Part shown: in pieces, positions 24,542 to 34,532 of the stretch | Layout: each line of letters begins with the position of its first letter | How positions within the stretch are numbered: the first letter of the stretch is position 1 | Assembly: GCF_000284595.1 (NCBI RefSeq) | Contig: NC_017671.1 | Span: forward strand, 4,710,001-4,769,156 | Direction: 5' to 3' | DNA from: Stenotrophomonas maltophilia D457 | GTDB taxonomy: Bacteria; Pseudomonadota; Gammaproteobacteria; Xanthomonadales; Xanthomonadaceae | DNA: 59,156 nucleotides | Program-made: the position numbers and the translations under genes | Notes under the pieces: model-generated | What the model saw: the letters and a program-made list of their open reading frames with translations, nothing else | What the model was told of the DNA's origin: nothing | Databases searched by the model: none

Positions 24542-27500
24542 GCGCTGGCCCCACGGGCACGTGCGGCCAGTTCGGCCTGGGCCTGTTCGCCACCTGCGAA
24601 CAGTGCGTCGAGTGCATCCACCAGCGCGAACGGGAAGCGGTCCACATGCACGCCGTTGCCGGCAGCATCCAGGCCGCGGCAGAACAGGTAGCGGATGCCC
24701 CCCATGTCGCGCTCGTAATCGTAGGCCGCGCCCAGACGGAAGCGCAGCCAGCGATGCAGGGCCACGGTATAGATCAGCGCCTGCAGGTCGTACTCGCTGT
24801 GGCGCATGGCAATGGCCAGCAGGTCCGGACTGTAGCCGGGCAGCCGGTTGGATTTGTAGTCGAGCACGTACCAGCGCCCGTCGCGCACGTAGGTCAGGTC
24901 GATCATGCCGGTCATCAGCCCTTCCAGGCGGCGGCGCTGGCCGAAGCCGCGACGCGCACTGGAAACCCCATGTGCATGCAGCAGCTGCAACAGCGCCGGT
25001 ACCGTGGTCGGTTCGATGGCGAAATGGAAGTCGATTTCCGCGCGCCGCTCGCCTTCGCCCAGGCTGTGCAGCGCACCGCCCTCGGGCAGTGGCACGGTGA
25101 GCGTGTGGCCGACCAACGGCACCAGCACCGCCACGCCATCGTCCAGGTCGACGTCGGCATAGCCTTCATCGTGCAGCGCCTTGCGCAGCACCTCGGCCTG
25201 GCCCTCGGGTGCTTCCAGGCCCGGCTGCCAGCCCCCCCACGCAGCGAAGTCGACGTTCTCCATCGCCTCGTGCAGCACGTTGCCGAAGCGGCTGCCCATG
25301 AAGCGCGGGTCGACCGGCGGGCTGTCTTCGACGGCGGCGGGTTCCGGCAGCGCGGGCTCCAGCGGCAGTTCCGGGCCCGCGGGTTCGTCGGCGGCGGGCG
25401 CCGGCAGCTCGGTGGCGGCGGCTTCAATATCACTGCCAGCGCCCGCGTCGGCATGCGCCAGCTGGGTGAAGCTGTATACCCACCAGTCGTGCGGCACGCG
25501 CCGGGTCAGTGCACGCACTGCCGGAAGATCCCCTTCCACTTCGGCCGCCAGCTGCGGCAGCGCGGCCACTGTCTCACTGTCATCGATGTGCACGTCGGCG
25601 TGCGCGCGCAGCGCCTGCAGGTCGCCCAGCAGCGGCGCCAGGCGCGTCTTGCCAAGCCCGGCCAGATCACCCACGGCGATCCACAGCGCATGCTCGGCGC
25701 GGGTCAGTCCCACATACAGCAGGCGCGCATCCTCGGCCCGCTGCTCACGCTCGCGCTGTGTGCTGGCCGCTTCCCAGGCCTCGTCCCTGTCCAGCTTCCA
25801 GTGCAGCTGGCGCTGGCCATCGACGTGCACGGTGCAGTGCGAGGCGGTGTTCGGTGCGCCGCCGTCGATGCCGACGAAGGGCAGGAACACCAGCGGATAC
25901 TCCAGGCCCTTGCTCTTGTGCAGGGTGATGATCTGCACGCGGCGTGCATCCGATTCCAGGCGCAGCAACTGCTGCTCGTCATCCTGGTCGGCGCTGGCCA
26001 TCTGCCCCTGCAGCCAGTCCAGCAGGCCATGCATGCCCAGCGCCTGCGCCGAGGCTTCCTGCAGCAGTTCGCCCAGCTGCAGGTAGTTGGTCAGGCGGCG
26101 CTCGCCGTCGATCAGCGCCAGCAGGCGTTCGCCGTGCGCGGCACAGACATCGGCGATCACCGCGAACGGACCACCGCGCTGCCAGCGCTCGCGCCAGTGC
26201 AGCAGCTGCGCCTGGAACCCGCGCTGCAGGTCGCCCTCGCGCTCCATCGCCGCGATCGCACTGGCCCGCTGGCCCAGCAACACCGTGGCCAGCGCTGCAC
26301 GCAGGCGGCCTTCGTCTGCCGGTTGCAGCAGCGCCAGCAGCAGCGCGCGCAGATCACGTGCCTCACTGGTGGCGAACAGGCTCTGCTTGCCCGCCGCCAC
26401 TGCGGGTATGCCAACCGCAGCCAGCGCGCGCTGCACCAGCGTCGCCTCGCGATGCGAGCGCACCAGCACCGCGATATCACCAGGCTGCACCGGGCGCCCA
26501 CGCAACACCGCTTTGCCCGCACGCGCCTCGACCAGGGCCTGGTGGATCGCAGCCACGCAGGCCTGGGTCGCTGCCTCACGCGAGGCATCGGCACTCATCG
26601 CCTTGTCACCCCCGCTGCGCAGCACGCGCAGGGTGAGTGCCTTGGCGGCGTGGCCGTCGTGCAGATAGTCCTCATCGGTGCGCACGCCACCGGGACGCAC
26701 CGGCTCGAACTGGATGTCACGCTCGAGGAAGGCGTCCTCACCCCCGTTGTCGTACAGCGCCTGCAACGCGCGCAGCACTGACGGTCGCGAGCGGAAGTTC
26801 TGGTCCAGCACCGGCGCCTGCTGCGCCACCTGCTTGGCTTTCAGGTAGGTGTGGATGTCGCCGCCGCGGAACCCGTAGATCGCCTGCTTGGGATCGCCGA
26901 TCAGGAACAGCGCCGGTGCCAGGCCGAGTTCGCGCACCTCCGGCGAATTGCCGAACACGGTGTGGAAGATGTTCCACTGGCGATCATCGGTGTCCTGGAA
27001 CTCATCGACCAGCGCGATGCGGTACTGCGCGCGCAGCTGCCTTACCAGCGGCAGCCGCTGCGGGCCTTCCAGGGCCAGTGCCACGCCATCGATCAGATCG
27101 TCATAGGTCTGCACCCGGCGCGTGCGCTTCAGCGCCTGCAGGCGCTGCATGGCTTCGGCGCGAAGCGCGTGCAGGAAATTCAGCGCGGTACCACGCAGCC
27201 AGGCATCGCGTTCGGCCAGCAGCGCGACATAGCGCGCCAACGGCACCTGCACTGGCGACGACGGCGTGCGGTCGGGGAACTTCTTGTTGGTCTTGTCGGC
27301 CAGCACCTCCGGCAGCAGTGCCGGCAGGCGCTCGCTGGCCAGCAGCTCGCGCGGGTCGCCCCGCTCGGCCCAGGCCAGCAGCTGCCGGCCCAGCGTGTGC
27401 AGCCAACCCAGCTTGTAGGACACCCCGTTGATCCACTTGTTGTCGACGGCATCGCAGAGGTCGATGAAGAACTGCTCGCCATGCCCGCGCAGCGCCTGCT

Positions 27501-28215
27501 GCAGTTCGGTGGCGGCGGCCCGCAATGCCGGCTGTGGATCGGCCAGCGCCACCGGCCGTGGCAACGGGCGCAGAGGCGGCGCAGCCAGCAACGCGCGCAG
27601 ATCGGTGGCCAGCGCGTCCGGGTTGGACCACAGCCAGGTCAGCGGCTCCAGCGTGGCCGCGTCGTTGGCATGCACCCGCCACAGATCGGCCGCCAGTTCC
27701 TCCAACAGCTCACGGTCGCTGGCCAGTAGTTCCGGCGGATCGAAGGTATGGCCGCTCTCCAGCGCATGCTCGCGCAGCACGCGGGTGCAGAAGCCGTGGA
27801 TGGTGAAGATCGACGCCAGGTCGATCTCATCGGCGGCCACCTGCAGGCGGCGCTTCAGTGCGGTGGCGCTCTCGGTGCCCCCCTGCAGATGGCGCTGCAG
27901 CACCTGGCGGGTCAGCCTCGTGTCCGGTGCTTCGCCCTCGGCCGGTTCCAAATCGACCAGGCGCGCGGCCAGCGACAGGCGCTCGCGGATGCGCTTGCGC
28001 AGTTCCTGGGTGGCGGCATCGGTGAAGGTCACCGCCAGGATCTGGCCGATGCGCAGGCCCTGCTCCACCACCAGGCGGGTGAACAGCGTGGCCAGGGTGA
28101 AGGTCTTGCCGGTACCGGCGCTGGCCTCGATCAGGCGGATACCATCCAGCGGCAGGGCCAGATAGGGATCGCCCGCCATGCGCTGGGAGTCCTCATCGAC
28201 GATGGCGGTGCTCAT
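24538..28215 (-). CDS. recB: Exodeoxyribonuclease V beta subunit RecB
   Basis: A 1225-residue helicase-nuclease that unwinds and degrades double-strand ends and loads RecA after Chi. Walker A ASAGTGKT is at residues 31-38; LAVTFTDAATQELRKRI, VDEFQDTDDRQW and ITLHKSKGLEYPLV are the UvrD-type helicase motifs. The C-terminal nuclease domain has GMIDLTYV (Asp about 1106), VLDYKSN (Asp about 1119, Lys 1121) and QALIYTVAL, the RecB-family catalytic set, so it appears intact. ATGA overlaps join it to recC upstream and recD downstream. ATG 28215 is used; an internal Met at residue 13 is a less likely start. Confidence 0.96.
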   Translation of the reverse strand: MSTAIVDEDSQRMAGDPYLALPLDGIRLIEASAGTGKTFTLATLFTRLVVEQGLRIGQILAVTFTDAATQELRKRIRERLSLAARLVDLEPAEGEAPDTRLTRQVLQRHLQGGTESATALKRRLQVAADEIDLASIFTIHGFCTRVLREHALESGHTFDPPELLASDRELLEELAADLWRVHANDAATLEPLTWLWSNPDALATDLRALLAAPPLRPLPRPVALADPQPALRAAATELQQALRGHGEQFFIDLCDAVDNKWINGVSYKLGWLHTLGRQLLAWAERGDPRELLASERLPALLPEVLADKTNKKFPDRTPSSPVQVPLARYVALLAERDAWLRGTALNFLHALRAEAMQRLQALKRTRRVQTYDDLIDGVALALEGPQRLPLVRQLRAQYRIALVDEFQDTDDRQWNIFHTVFGNSPEVRELGLAPALFLIGDPKQAIYGFRGGDIHTYLKAKQVAQQAPVLDQNFRSRPSVLRALQALYDNGGEDAFLERDIQFEPVRPGGVRTDEDYLHDGHAAKALTLRVLRSGGDKAMSADASREAATQACVAAIHQALVEARAGKAVLRGRPVQPGDIAVLVRSHREATLVQRALAAVGIPAVAAGKQSLFATSEARDLRALLLALLQPADEGRLRAALATVLLGQRASAIAAMEREGDLQRGFQAQLLHWRERWQRGGPFAVIADVCAAHGERLLALIDGERRLTNYLQLGELLQEASAQALGMHGLLDWLQGQMASADQDDEQQLLRLESDARRVQIITLHKSKGLEYPLVFLPFVGIDGGAPNTASHCTVHVDGQRQLHWKLDRDEAWEAASTQREREQRAEDARLLYVGLTRAEHALWIAVGDLAGLGKTRLAPLLGDLQALRAHADVHIDDSETVAALPQLAAEVEGDLPAVRALTRRVPHDWWVYSFTQLAHADAGAGSDIEAAATELPAPAADEPAGPELPLEPALPEPAAVEDSPPVDPRFMGSRFGNVLHEAMENVDFAAWGGWQPGLEAPEGQAEVLRKALHDEGYADVDLDDGVAVLVPLVGHTLTVPLPEGGALHSLGEGERRAEIDFHFAIEPTTVPALLQLLHAHGVSSARRGFGQRRRLEGLMTGMIDLTYVRDGRWYVLDYKSNRLPGYSPDLLAIAMRHSEYDLQALIYTVALHRWLRFRLGAAYDYERDMGGIRYLFCRGLDAAGNGVHVDRFPFALVDALDALFAGGEQAQAELAARARGASA

Positions 28216-31200
28216 GTGCTGCCCTCCTGGCGTGCATCGGCGCCAAGGGTGCGGCCTTCGCGCACCGCGCTGAAGACCACCTGGCTGTTGCGCAGCAGAT
28301 CGGCATAGCCGGCGTCGGTGGCAAATGGATCGGCACCGCGCAGCAGCAGCTGCCAGGCGTCGCTGCTGGATTCACCCCAACTGCGGTCGCTGCCGTGCCA
28401 CTGCTTCCAGCCTTCGCTGCGCTGCTTTTCGGCCGGCGCGTTGTACAGCACCCAGCCGGTGTAGGGGGCAAAGCGCAGCGGTTCACGCAGTCCGCGTTGG
28501 CGCAACTGCAGCAATGCGCGCAATGCCGCGCGTGCAGCAGGAGCGCTCAGTGCCGGCAGTACATGCGGGCCGGGACCGGCGTCGCCGCCATCATGGAACT
28601 GCACCAGCGGCAGGGCATCGCCGGCAGCGTTGGCCAGCAGCCAATCCAGGCCCTGGCGGATCACCGCAGTGCCATTGAGGGTGCCAGCGCGCAGGCGCAC
28701 CAGCCCGTCGGGGTGTCGATCGGCCACACGGCCATGCAGGCGCACGCCATCGATCTCCACTTCATAGCGGCGGCTTTCCAGCGGCTCGCCCCGCATCCAG
28801 CCCAGCAATGCACTGGCATACGGGCGGGTCTTCAACTGCTCCACCTCGAACTGGCGCTCGCCCAGGGGGCCCGACGGCAGCAGGCCACGCGCGCGCAGCC
28901 GCGGATACAACGGCTCGGTATCGCCACTGAGCGTGGCGCGTACCACCGCCGCCTGCACGCTGCGCTTTTCCGGCCCGCGCGAGGACAGCACCAGCGGTTC
29001 CAGGTCATCGACCTCCTCGACATCGTCGGCCAGGCGCAGGCCCAGCGACTGCGCCAGGAACTGCCCGGCCGGATCGCACAGGAAGCGGCGCAGGGTATCG
29101 AGTGCAACGTCGTCTTCCACCGCATCGTCGAGCGGCGGCAACGCGGCATCGAACCACGGCTGCAGGCCTCCGCGCGCGCCGGTGAGGCGACCGGCGGCCG
29201 GATGCCATTGGCGGCGATAGCTGAAGCGGCGTGGATCACCGTCACCGAACGCCGCCGGAGAGAACGGCTGCAGTGCGTGGCGCACGGTGAAGTCGCGGAC
29301 CGCCGCAGGCGGATCGAGGTGATACGCGGCGGCGGCATCGATCAGTTCACTGACCAGCACCGATGGCTCACGCGCGCTGCCATCGCGCGGATCGGCACCG
29401 AGGTAGCTCAGGTAGAACACCTCCTGCGCGGCGGCGAACAGCTGCAGGAACAGGAAGCGGTCGTCTTCGCGGGTGGAGCGGTCGCCGGGCCGGCGGCGCG
29501 GCGTGTCCAGCTCGGCAGTGAGCTGGTTGAGACCGGCAGCCGGGTCACGGCGCGGGAAATCGCCATCATTGAGACCGAGCACGCAGATCACCCGGAACGG
29601 CAGCAGGCGCATCGGCACCATGCGGCCAAAGCTGATGCCACCGGTCAGCAGCGGCGCGCGCGTATCGGCCTCGCCCAGTGCTCCGGCGAAGTGCGCGCGC
29701 ACGACCTCCGGCGGCACCCCGTCCGTGAAGCCGGCCTTGGCGGCATCATCGGCGAACTGGTTGAGCAGCTTGCGCAGGCGCTCCAGGGCACGCTGGCTGT
29801 TGGGCGAACTGGGCGCAGTCGGCAGCAGCGCGTCCAGCAGCGACAGCAGGCGTTGCCGCCACTGCGCCGGCGTCAGCAGTTCGCCGAGGCGGCGCTGGTA
29901 GACCGCCAACACGCGCAACAGGCGCAGCAGCCGGTCCAGGGCGTCCAATGCGCCGCCCTCCAGCTCGATCCACGGGGCAACACCGGCCAGGTCGGCCTCG
30001 CTGCCGGTGGCATGACCGAGCACCAGGCGATCCAGCGCGAACTGCCAGGTGTAGGCGTCGTCGGCCGGGGCCTGGTGCTGGTTGCGGTGCTTCGCATCCA
30101 GGCCCCAGCGTGCGCCAGCCTGCTGCAGCCAGCCATGCAGGCGATCAAAGTCCACCGCCTCCAGCCCGGCCGCTTCGGCCAGCGGCGCGCTGGCCAGCAG
30201 GTCCAGCACTTCGTTCAGGCCGAAACGCGAGACCGGCAGGCCCAGCAGGTGCACGAACACGTCGGCCAGTGGCTCGCCGGCGAGCGGACTGCTGTCGGCC
30301 AGCGCATAGGGAATGTGCTCGTCCTCGCCCCCACGGCCGCCGAACACTGCTTCCAGATACGGCACATAGGGGTCGATGTCCGGTGCAAGCACGGCGATCT
30401 CCCGCGCCTGCAGCGGCGGGTCGAAGCGCGGGTCCTGCAGCAGGCTGCGCAGCTGGTCGTGCAGCACCTGCAGTTCGCGCAGGCGGGTATGGCAGGCATG
30501 CACCTGCAGGCTGGGATCGTCGCTGCGCAGCCCGTCGCGCAGCTCGCCCGAGGGCAGCGCACGGCGGTGGAACAGATCGCGCTGCAGGCGATGCAGCAGG
30601 CTGTCGGACAGTCCACCTTCGGCCAGCGTCGGCCGGGTGTCGTCCTCCGGATCCGAATACGCGGCAATCTCGCCGGCCGGGTGCACCACCTCGTAGCTGC
30701 CCAGCACCGCCATGAAATCGCGCCCGGCCGCGCCCCAGGCTTCCAGCAGGCGGTTCTCACCGGCCGCTTCACCGAAGGGATCGGGCGCGCCGCTGCGCAG
30801 GCGCTCGGCCAGCGTCTGCAGGTCACCCCAGTACGACTGCACCGGCGTGGGCATATAGAAGTGCAGCTCGCCCACCCGCGCCTGGGTGGCCATCACCCGC
30901 AGCACATCGGGCGAGATGTTGAGCGTCGCGAACGCGGACATGCGTGGTGGCAGGCCCTGCGGCAACGGCTGGCCGGCGCCCTCGAAGCGGTCCAGGTAAG
31001 CCTGGATGCGGCGCGCGCGGTAGTCGTGGCCAGCGGCGATGCTGCGCCAGAGGATGGCCTGCGGGTCGGCCGGGTCGGCGCCGGCCTCCCAGCGCAGCAG
31101 CCAGTCGCGGCGCCAGGCCTGGTACTTCTCGAACACCGACGCCAGTTCACCGGCCAACGCCCACGGCTTCAATGCATCGCTACCGGCAAGATAGGACTGC

Positions 31201-31556
31201 AGCGCGCGCATCGGTGGCTGCGCCAGCAACGCCGGGTCGCGCAGTGCCTGGTACACCTTCCAGTGCAGGCCGGCCGCGTCCAGGTCGTCGCGTTCGCCGG
31301 GCACATTGGCGTTGAGTGCACGGGCAACGAACTCGCCCGGGGTCAGGAACTCAAGATTGGCGGCCACGCCATATTCAGCAGCGAGTGTTGCTTGCAGCCA
31401 ACGCCGCATCGCCACCTGCGGAATCAGCACCACCTCCGGCGCCAGCAGCGGCTGACCCGCAACCGGCGCACGCACGTTGCGCGCCAGCAGCGCGGCCAGC
31501 ACGTCCAGGGAGTTGGAATGGTAGAGGCGGAAATCGCTGCCCGGGTCACTCATCAT
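28212..31556 (-). CDS. recC: Exodeoxyribonuclease V gamma subunit RecC
   Basis: A 1114-residue subunit that recognises Chi and threads the strands in RecBCD. It starts MMSDPGSDFRLYHSNSLDVLAALLA; the family patterns VLIPQVAMRRWLQ, EIAVLAPDIDPYVPYLEAVF, ISFGRMVPMRLLPFRVICVLGLNDGDFPR-like segment and LFLQLFAAAQEVFYLSY are visible. The frame stays open further upstream, but that part lacks similarity and overlaps the divergent mla promoter region. It overlaps recB by four bases. The gene order recC-recB-recD, without ptrA, is the usual one in Xanthomonadaceae. Confidence 0.95.
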   Translation of the reverse strand: MMSDPGSDFRLYHSNSLDVLAALLARNVRAPVAGQPLLAPEVVLIPQVAMRRWLQATLAAEYGVAANLEFLTPGEFVARALNANVPGERDDLDAAGLHWKVYQALRDPALLAQPPMRALQSYLAGSDALKPWALAGELASVFEKYQAWRRDWLLRWEAGADPADPQAILWRSIAAGHDYRARRIQAYLDRFEGAGQPLPQGLPPRMSAFATLNISPDVLRVMATQARVGELHFYMPTPVQSYWGDLQTLAERLRSGAPDPFGEAAGENRLLEAWGAAGRDFMAVLGSYEVVHPAGEIAAYSDPEDDTRPTLAEGGLSDSLLHRLQRDLFHRRALPSGELRDGLRSDDPSLQVHACHTRLRELQVLHDQLRSLLQDPRFDPPLQAREIAVLAPDIDPYVPYLEAVFGGRGGEDEHIPYALADSSPLAGEPLADVFVHLLGLPVSRFGLNEVLDLLASAPLAEAAGLEAVDFDRLHGWLQQAGARWGLDAKHRNQHQAPADDAYTWQFALDRLVLGHATGSEADLAGVAPWIELEGGALDALDRLLRLLRVLAVYQRRLGELLTPAQWRQRLLSLLDALLPTAPSSPNSQRALERLRKLLNQFADDAAKAGFTDGVPPEVVRAHFAGALGEADTRAPLLTGGISFGRMVPMRLLPFRVICVLGLNDGDFPRRDPAAGLNQLTAELDTPRRRPGDRSTREDDRFLFLQLFAAAQEVFYLSYLGADPRDGSAREPSVLVSELIDAAAAYHLDPPAAVRDFTVRHALQPFSPAAFGDGDPRRFSYRRQWHPAAGRLTGARGGLQPWFDAALPPLDDAVEDDVALDTLRRFLCDPAGQFLAQSLGLRLADDVEEVDDLEPLVLSSRGPEKRSVQAAVVRATLSGDTEPLYPRLRARGLLPSGPLGERQFEVEQLKTRPYASALLGWMRGEPLESRRYEVEIDGVRLHGRVADRHPDGLVRLRAGTLNGTAVIRQGLDWLLANAAGDALPLVQFHDGGDAGPGPHVLPALSAPAARAALRALLQLRQRGLREPLRFAPYTGWVLYNAPAEKQRSEGWKQWHGSDRSWGESSSDAWQLLLRGADPFATDAGYADLLRNSQVVFSAVREGRTLGADARQEGST

Positions 31557-31670
31557 GCACAGTGTGCAGCACGGCAGGCAGTATTCAATGGCCGGCCCAT
31601 CGCCGGTACGGATTGTTCCGGGCTGCCGGCCGATTATCCCGGCCTGGCAGGGATCTTGCCGTGCCACAAT

Positions 31671-31685
31671 ACTGGACCGTCCAGT
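31671..31685. promoter_or_regulatory. 15-bp palindrome in the recC-mla divergent region
   Basis: ACTGGAC-C-GTCCAGT is a perfect dyad with 7-bp arms, about 50 bp before mlaF and 115 bp before recC. Its form resembles operators of TetR-type repressors, but no such regulator is adjacent, so the binding protein is unknown. Confidence 0.5.
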
Positions 31686-31736
31686 CTGCTTATGTTCAGC
31701 CGACGGGCCCGATCCTTCGATGTCTAAAAAACGTTA

Positions 31737-32534
31737 ATGGTGCCCATGTCGGCTTCCACCTCCAGTCTGGTGCAGTTATCCAACGTCCGCATCGACCGGA
31801 GCGGGCGCACGATCCTGCGCGACGTGTCGCTGCAGGTGCCCAAGGGCAGCATCACGGCCGTGCTGGGTCCGTCCGGCAGCGGCAAGTCGACCCTGCTGGC
31901 GGCACTGACCGGCGAACTGCGCCCGGTGGCTGGCGAGGTCACCCTGTTCGGCAAGCCGATTCCGCAGGACAGCGGCGCGCTGCTGGAAATGCGCAAGAGT
32001 GTGGGGGTACTGCTGCAGGGCAACGGCCTGCTGACCGACCTCACTGTGGCCGAAAACGTCGCGCTGCCGCTGCGCACGCATACCCGCCTGCCGACCGCCG
32101 TGCTGCGCCGCCTTGTGGAAATGAAGCTGCATGCGGTGGGCCTGCTGGCCGCTGCCGATGCCTGGCCGCGCGAGCTGTCCGGTGGCATGGCGCGCCGCGT
32201 CGCGCTGGCCCGCGCGCTGGCGCTGGACCCGCCGCTGATGATCTACGACGAGCCACTGACCGGGCTGGACCCGATCGCCTCTGGCGTGATCATGAGCCTG
32301 ATCCAGCGCCTCAACCACAGCCTGGGCCTGACCAGCATCATCGTCAGCCACCACGTGCACGAGACCCTGCCGATCTGCGACCAGGTGATCGCCATCGCCA
32401 ATGGCGGCATCGTGTTCCAGGGCACGCCCGAGGCGCTGCAGTCCAGCCAGGACCCGTTGCTGCGGCAGTTCCTGCACGGCCAGCCTGACGGCCCCATCCC
32501 GTTCGATGCCGCACCGCGCGCGAGGGTCGCCTGA
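31737..32534 (+). CDS. mlaF: Phospholipid ABC transporter ATP-binding protein MlaF
   Basis: A 265-residue ATPase of the Mla system, which keeps the outer membrane asymmetric by moving phospholipids between the membranes. Walker A GPSGSGKST (residues 44-52), the signature LSGGMARRVALARAL and Walker B LMIYDEPLTGLDPI are all present. ATG 31737 is the first start; a second ATG at 31746 is possible and neither has a clear ribosome site. It heads a six-gene operon, and its TGA shares one base with the mlaE ATG. Confidence 0.95.
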   Translation: MVPMSASTSSLVQLSNVRIDRSGRTILRDVSLQVPKGSITAVLGPSGSGKSTLLAALTGELRPVAGEVTLFGKPIPQDSGALLEMRKSVGVLLQGNGLLTDLTVAENVALPLRTHTRLPTAVLRRLVEMKLHAVGLLAAADAWPRELSGGMARRVALARALALDPPLMIYDEPLTGLDPIASGVIMSLIQRLNHSLGLTSIIVSHHVHETLPICDQVIAIANGGIVFQGTPEALQSSQDPLLRQFLHGQPDGPIPFDAAPRARVA

Positions 32535-33283
32535 TGCCGTTCGTCCAAGCCACCCGCTCGCTCGGCCGCGCCGGCCTGTTCTCGCTGACCGTGCTGCGTG
32601 GTTCGCTGCCGACCCGTGATTTCCTGGCCGAGCTGACCCGCGAGATCTACAAGATCGGCGCGCGCTCGCTGCCGATCATCGCCGTCGGTGGCGCCTTCGT
32701 CGGCCTGGTGCTGACGCTGCAGGGCTACCGCACGCTGACCACCTTCGGTGCGGCCGACGCGCTGTCGACCCTGCTCGGCCTGTCGCTGTACCGCGAACTG
32801 GCACCGGTGCTGACCGCGCTGCTGTTCATCGGCCGCGCCGGCAGCTCGATCGCCGCCGAACTGGGCCTGATGCGCGCCACCGACCAGATCAAGGCACTGG
32901 AGCTGATGGCGATCGACCCGGTGGCCAAGGCCGTGGCGCCGCGCTTCTGGGCGGCGGTGCTGACCGTGCCCCTGCTGACCGGCATCTTCTGTTCGCTGGC
33001 GATCAGTGCCAGCTACTTCGAAGCGGTACACGTGCTGGGCCTGGACAATGGCGTGTTCTGGTCGGCGCTGCGCAACAGCGTCGATTTCTGGGATGACTTC
33101 GGCGTGGCGATGCTGAAGTCGGCGATCTTCGGCGGCACCGCCGCGCTGGTCGCCGCCTACGTTGGTTTCCACGCCGAGCCGACCATCGAGGGCACCTCGG
33201 TGGCGACCACCCGTGCGGTGGTCAACGCCTCGCTGCTGGTACTGATGTTCAACTTCGTGCTGTCGGCAATGTTGTTCACCTAA
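32534..33283 (+). CDS. mlaE: Phospholipid ABC transporter permease MlaE
   Basis: A 249-residue permease of the MlaE family with five to six hydrophobic helices. Seen: ARSLPIIAVGGAFVGLVLTLQGY, LYRELAPVLTALLFIGRAGSSIAAELG (the conserved coupling region), MRATDQIKALELMAIDPV and the C-terminal EGTSVATTRAVVNASLLVLMFNFVLS. It forms the membrane core with MlaF, MlaD and MlaB. It overlaps mlaF by one base and precedes mlaD by 59 bp. Confidence 0.95.
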   Translation: MPFVQATRSLGRAGLFSLTVLRGSLPTRDFLAELTREIYKIGARSLPIIAVGGAFVGLVLTLQGYRTLTTFGAADALSTLLGLSLYRELAPVLTALLFIGRAGSSIAAELGLMRATDQIKALELMAIDPVAKAVAPRFWAAVLTVPLLTGIFCSLAISASYFEAVHVLGLDNGVFWSALRNSVDFWDDFGVAMLKSAIFGGTAALVAAYVGFHAEPTIEGTSVATTRAVVNASLLVLMFNFVLSAMLFT

Positions 33284-33342
33284 CCCCTCCACCGGCGGTG
33301 CGCAGGCGCGCGCGGCCACCACGACTCGATCAGGTAATCCAC

Positions 33343-33867
33343 ATGGCCATCCGCGGTCCCAGACTCGAATTCTCCGTCGGCGCCTTCCTGCTGCTGGCCC
33401 TGGCCTCGCTGATGGTGCTGGCCGTGGCCTCGACCAACCAGCGCTGGAGCTGGGGCAGCCAGGGCTACGAGCTGAAGGCGCGTTTCTCCCAGGTCGGCCA
33501 GCTGCGCAAGCAGGCGCCGGTGAAGATCGGCGGCGTCACCGTCGGCCAGGTCGCCTCGATCGACCTGGATCCGGTGAAGTTCGAATCCATCGTGACCCTG
33601 CGCATGGACAGCAAGGTCAAGGACCTGCCGGCGGACACCTCGGCCGGCATCTTCACCAGTGGTTTGCTCGGCGAGAGCTATATCGGTCTGCAGCCGGGCG
33701 GTGACCCGGACGTGCTCAAGGCCGGTGACGAGATCGTCTTCACCCAGCCGGCGGTGGACCTGATCCAGCTGGTCGGCAAGTACATGTTCAGTGGCGGCGC
33801 CGGTGGTGGCGCAGGCCAGAAGCCCAACGATGGCGCGCAGGCGCCTGCAACGGAACCGCAACCATGA
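33343..33867 (+). CDS. mlaD: Phospholipid-binding MCE protein MlaD
   Basis: A 174-residue inner-membrane-anchored periplasmic protein with one helix (about 13-30) and one MCE domain (about 45-125: LKARFSQVGQLRKQAPVKIGG, SGLLGESYIGLQPGG), which forms the hexameric lipid tunnel on MlaE. The C-terminal tail has VDLIQLVGKYMFS and a Gly/Gln-rich end. ATG 33343 with AGGTAA upstream is chosen over 33298, which would add 15 Arg-rich residues. It ends in an ATGA overlap with mlaC. Confidence 0.94.
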   Translation: MAIRGPRLEFSVGAFLLLALASLMVLAVASTNQRWSWGSQGYELKARFSQVGQLRKQAPVKIGGVTVGQVASIDLDPVKFESIVTLRMDSKVKDLPADTSAGIFTSGLLGESYIGLQPGGDPDVLKAGDEIVFTQPAVDLIQLVGKYMFSGGAGGGAGQKPNDGAQAPATEPQP

Positions 33868-34532
33868 AGATGAAACTGATCCCGGCCCTGCTCGCCTCGG
33901 CGCTGCTGGCGGCTACTCCATTCCTCGCCCAGGCCCAGGCCACCGCTCCCGCCCCCGCCGCTGCCGCGGCGCAGGGCCAGGCCGGCAAGGTGGTGATCGA
34001 TGCCAGCACGCGCATCCTCACCACCCTGCAGCAGCGCCGCAGCGAGTTCAGCAGCAACCCGGCCAGCCTGCGCAGCTACATCGACAGCGAACTGAACCGC
34101 ACCTTCGATCGCGACTATGCCGCGCGCCTGGTGCTGGGCCCGCACGCCCGCGGCGCCTCGGATGCCGACATCAAGCTGTTCGCCGATGCCATGGCCGACA
34201 GCCTGATGCAGCGCTACGGTTCGACCCTGCTCAACATCCAGGGCAAGCCGAGCTTCCGCCTGAAGGGTGAAAGCCCGCTGCCGGGCAACCGTGGCGTGCG
34301 CGTGAGCACCGAACTGGTGCGCGCCGGCAATGAACCGACCCCGGTCGAATACTGGATGCGCAACGTGAACGGTCAGTGGAAGATCTTCGACGTCAACATC
34401 GAAGGCATCTCCTACGTGCAGACCTTCCGCAACCAGTTCGATACCCCGCTGCGCCAGAAGGGCATCAAGCAGGTAGCCAGCGAGCTGCACAGCGGCAGCA
34501 TGCAGGCCGGGCCCGCCGGCAATGGCAAGTAA
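33864..34532 (+). CDS. mlaC: Phospholipid-shuttle periplasmic protein MlaC
   Basis: A 222-residue periplasmic lipid carrier between MlaA in the outer membrane and MlaD in the inner membrane. Residues 1-25 are a signal peptide (LASALLAATPFLAQAQA), followed by an Ala/Pro-rich linker and the MlaC fold: LRSYIDSELNRTFDRDYAARLVLG, FADAMADSLMQRYG, VEYWMRNVNGQWKIFDVNIEGISYV as family landmarks. It overlaps mlaD by four bases and mlaB by eleven. Confidence 0.94.
   Translation: MKMKLIPALLASALLAATPFLAQAQATAPAPAAAAAQGQAGKVVIDASTRILTTLQQRRSEFSSNPASLRSYIDSELNRTFDRDYAARLVLGPHARGASDADIKLFADAMADSLMQRYGSTLLNIQGKPSFRLKGESPLPGNRGVRVSTELVRAGNEPTPVEYWMRNVNGQWKIFDVNIEGISYVQTFRNQFDTPLRQKGIKQVASELHSGSMQAGPAGNGK

Noticed and set aside
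28395..31727. 1110-residue open frame on the plus strand over recC
   Set aside because: Shadow of recC; repetitive Gln/Arg/Ala composition without any family motif.
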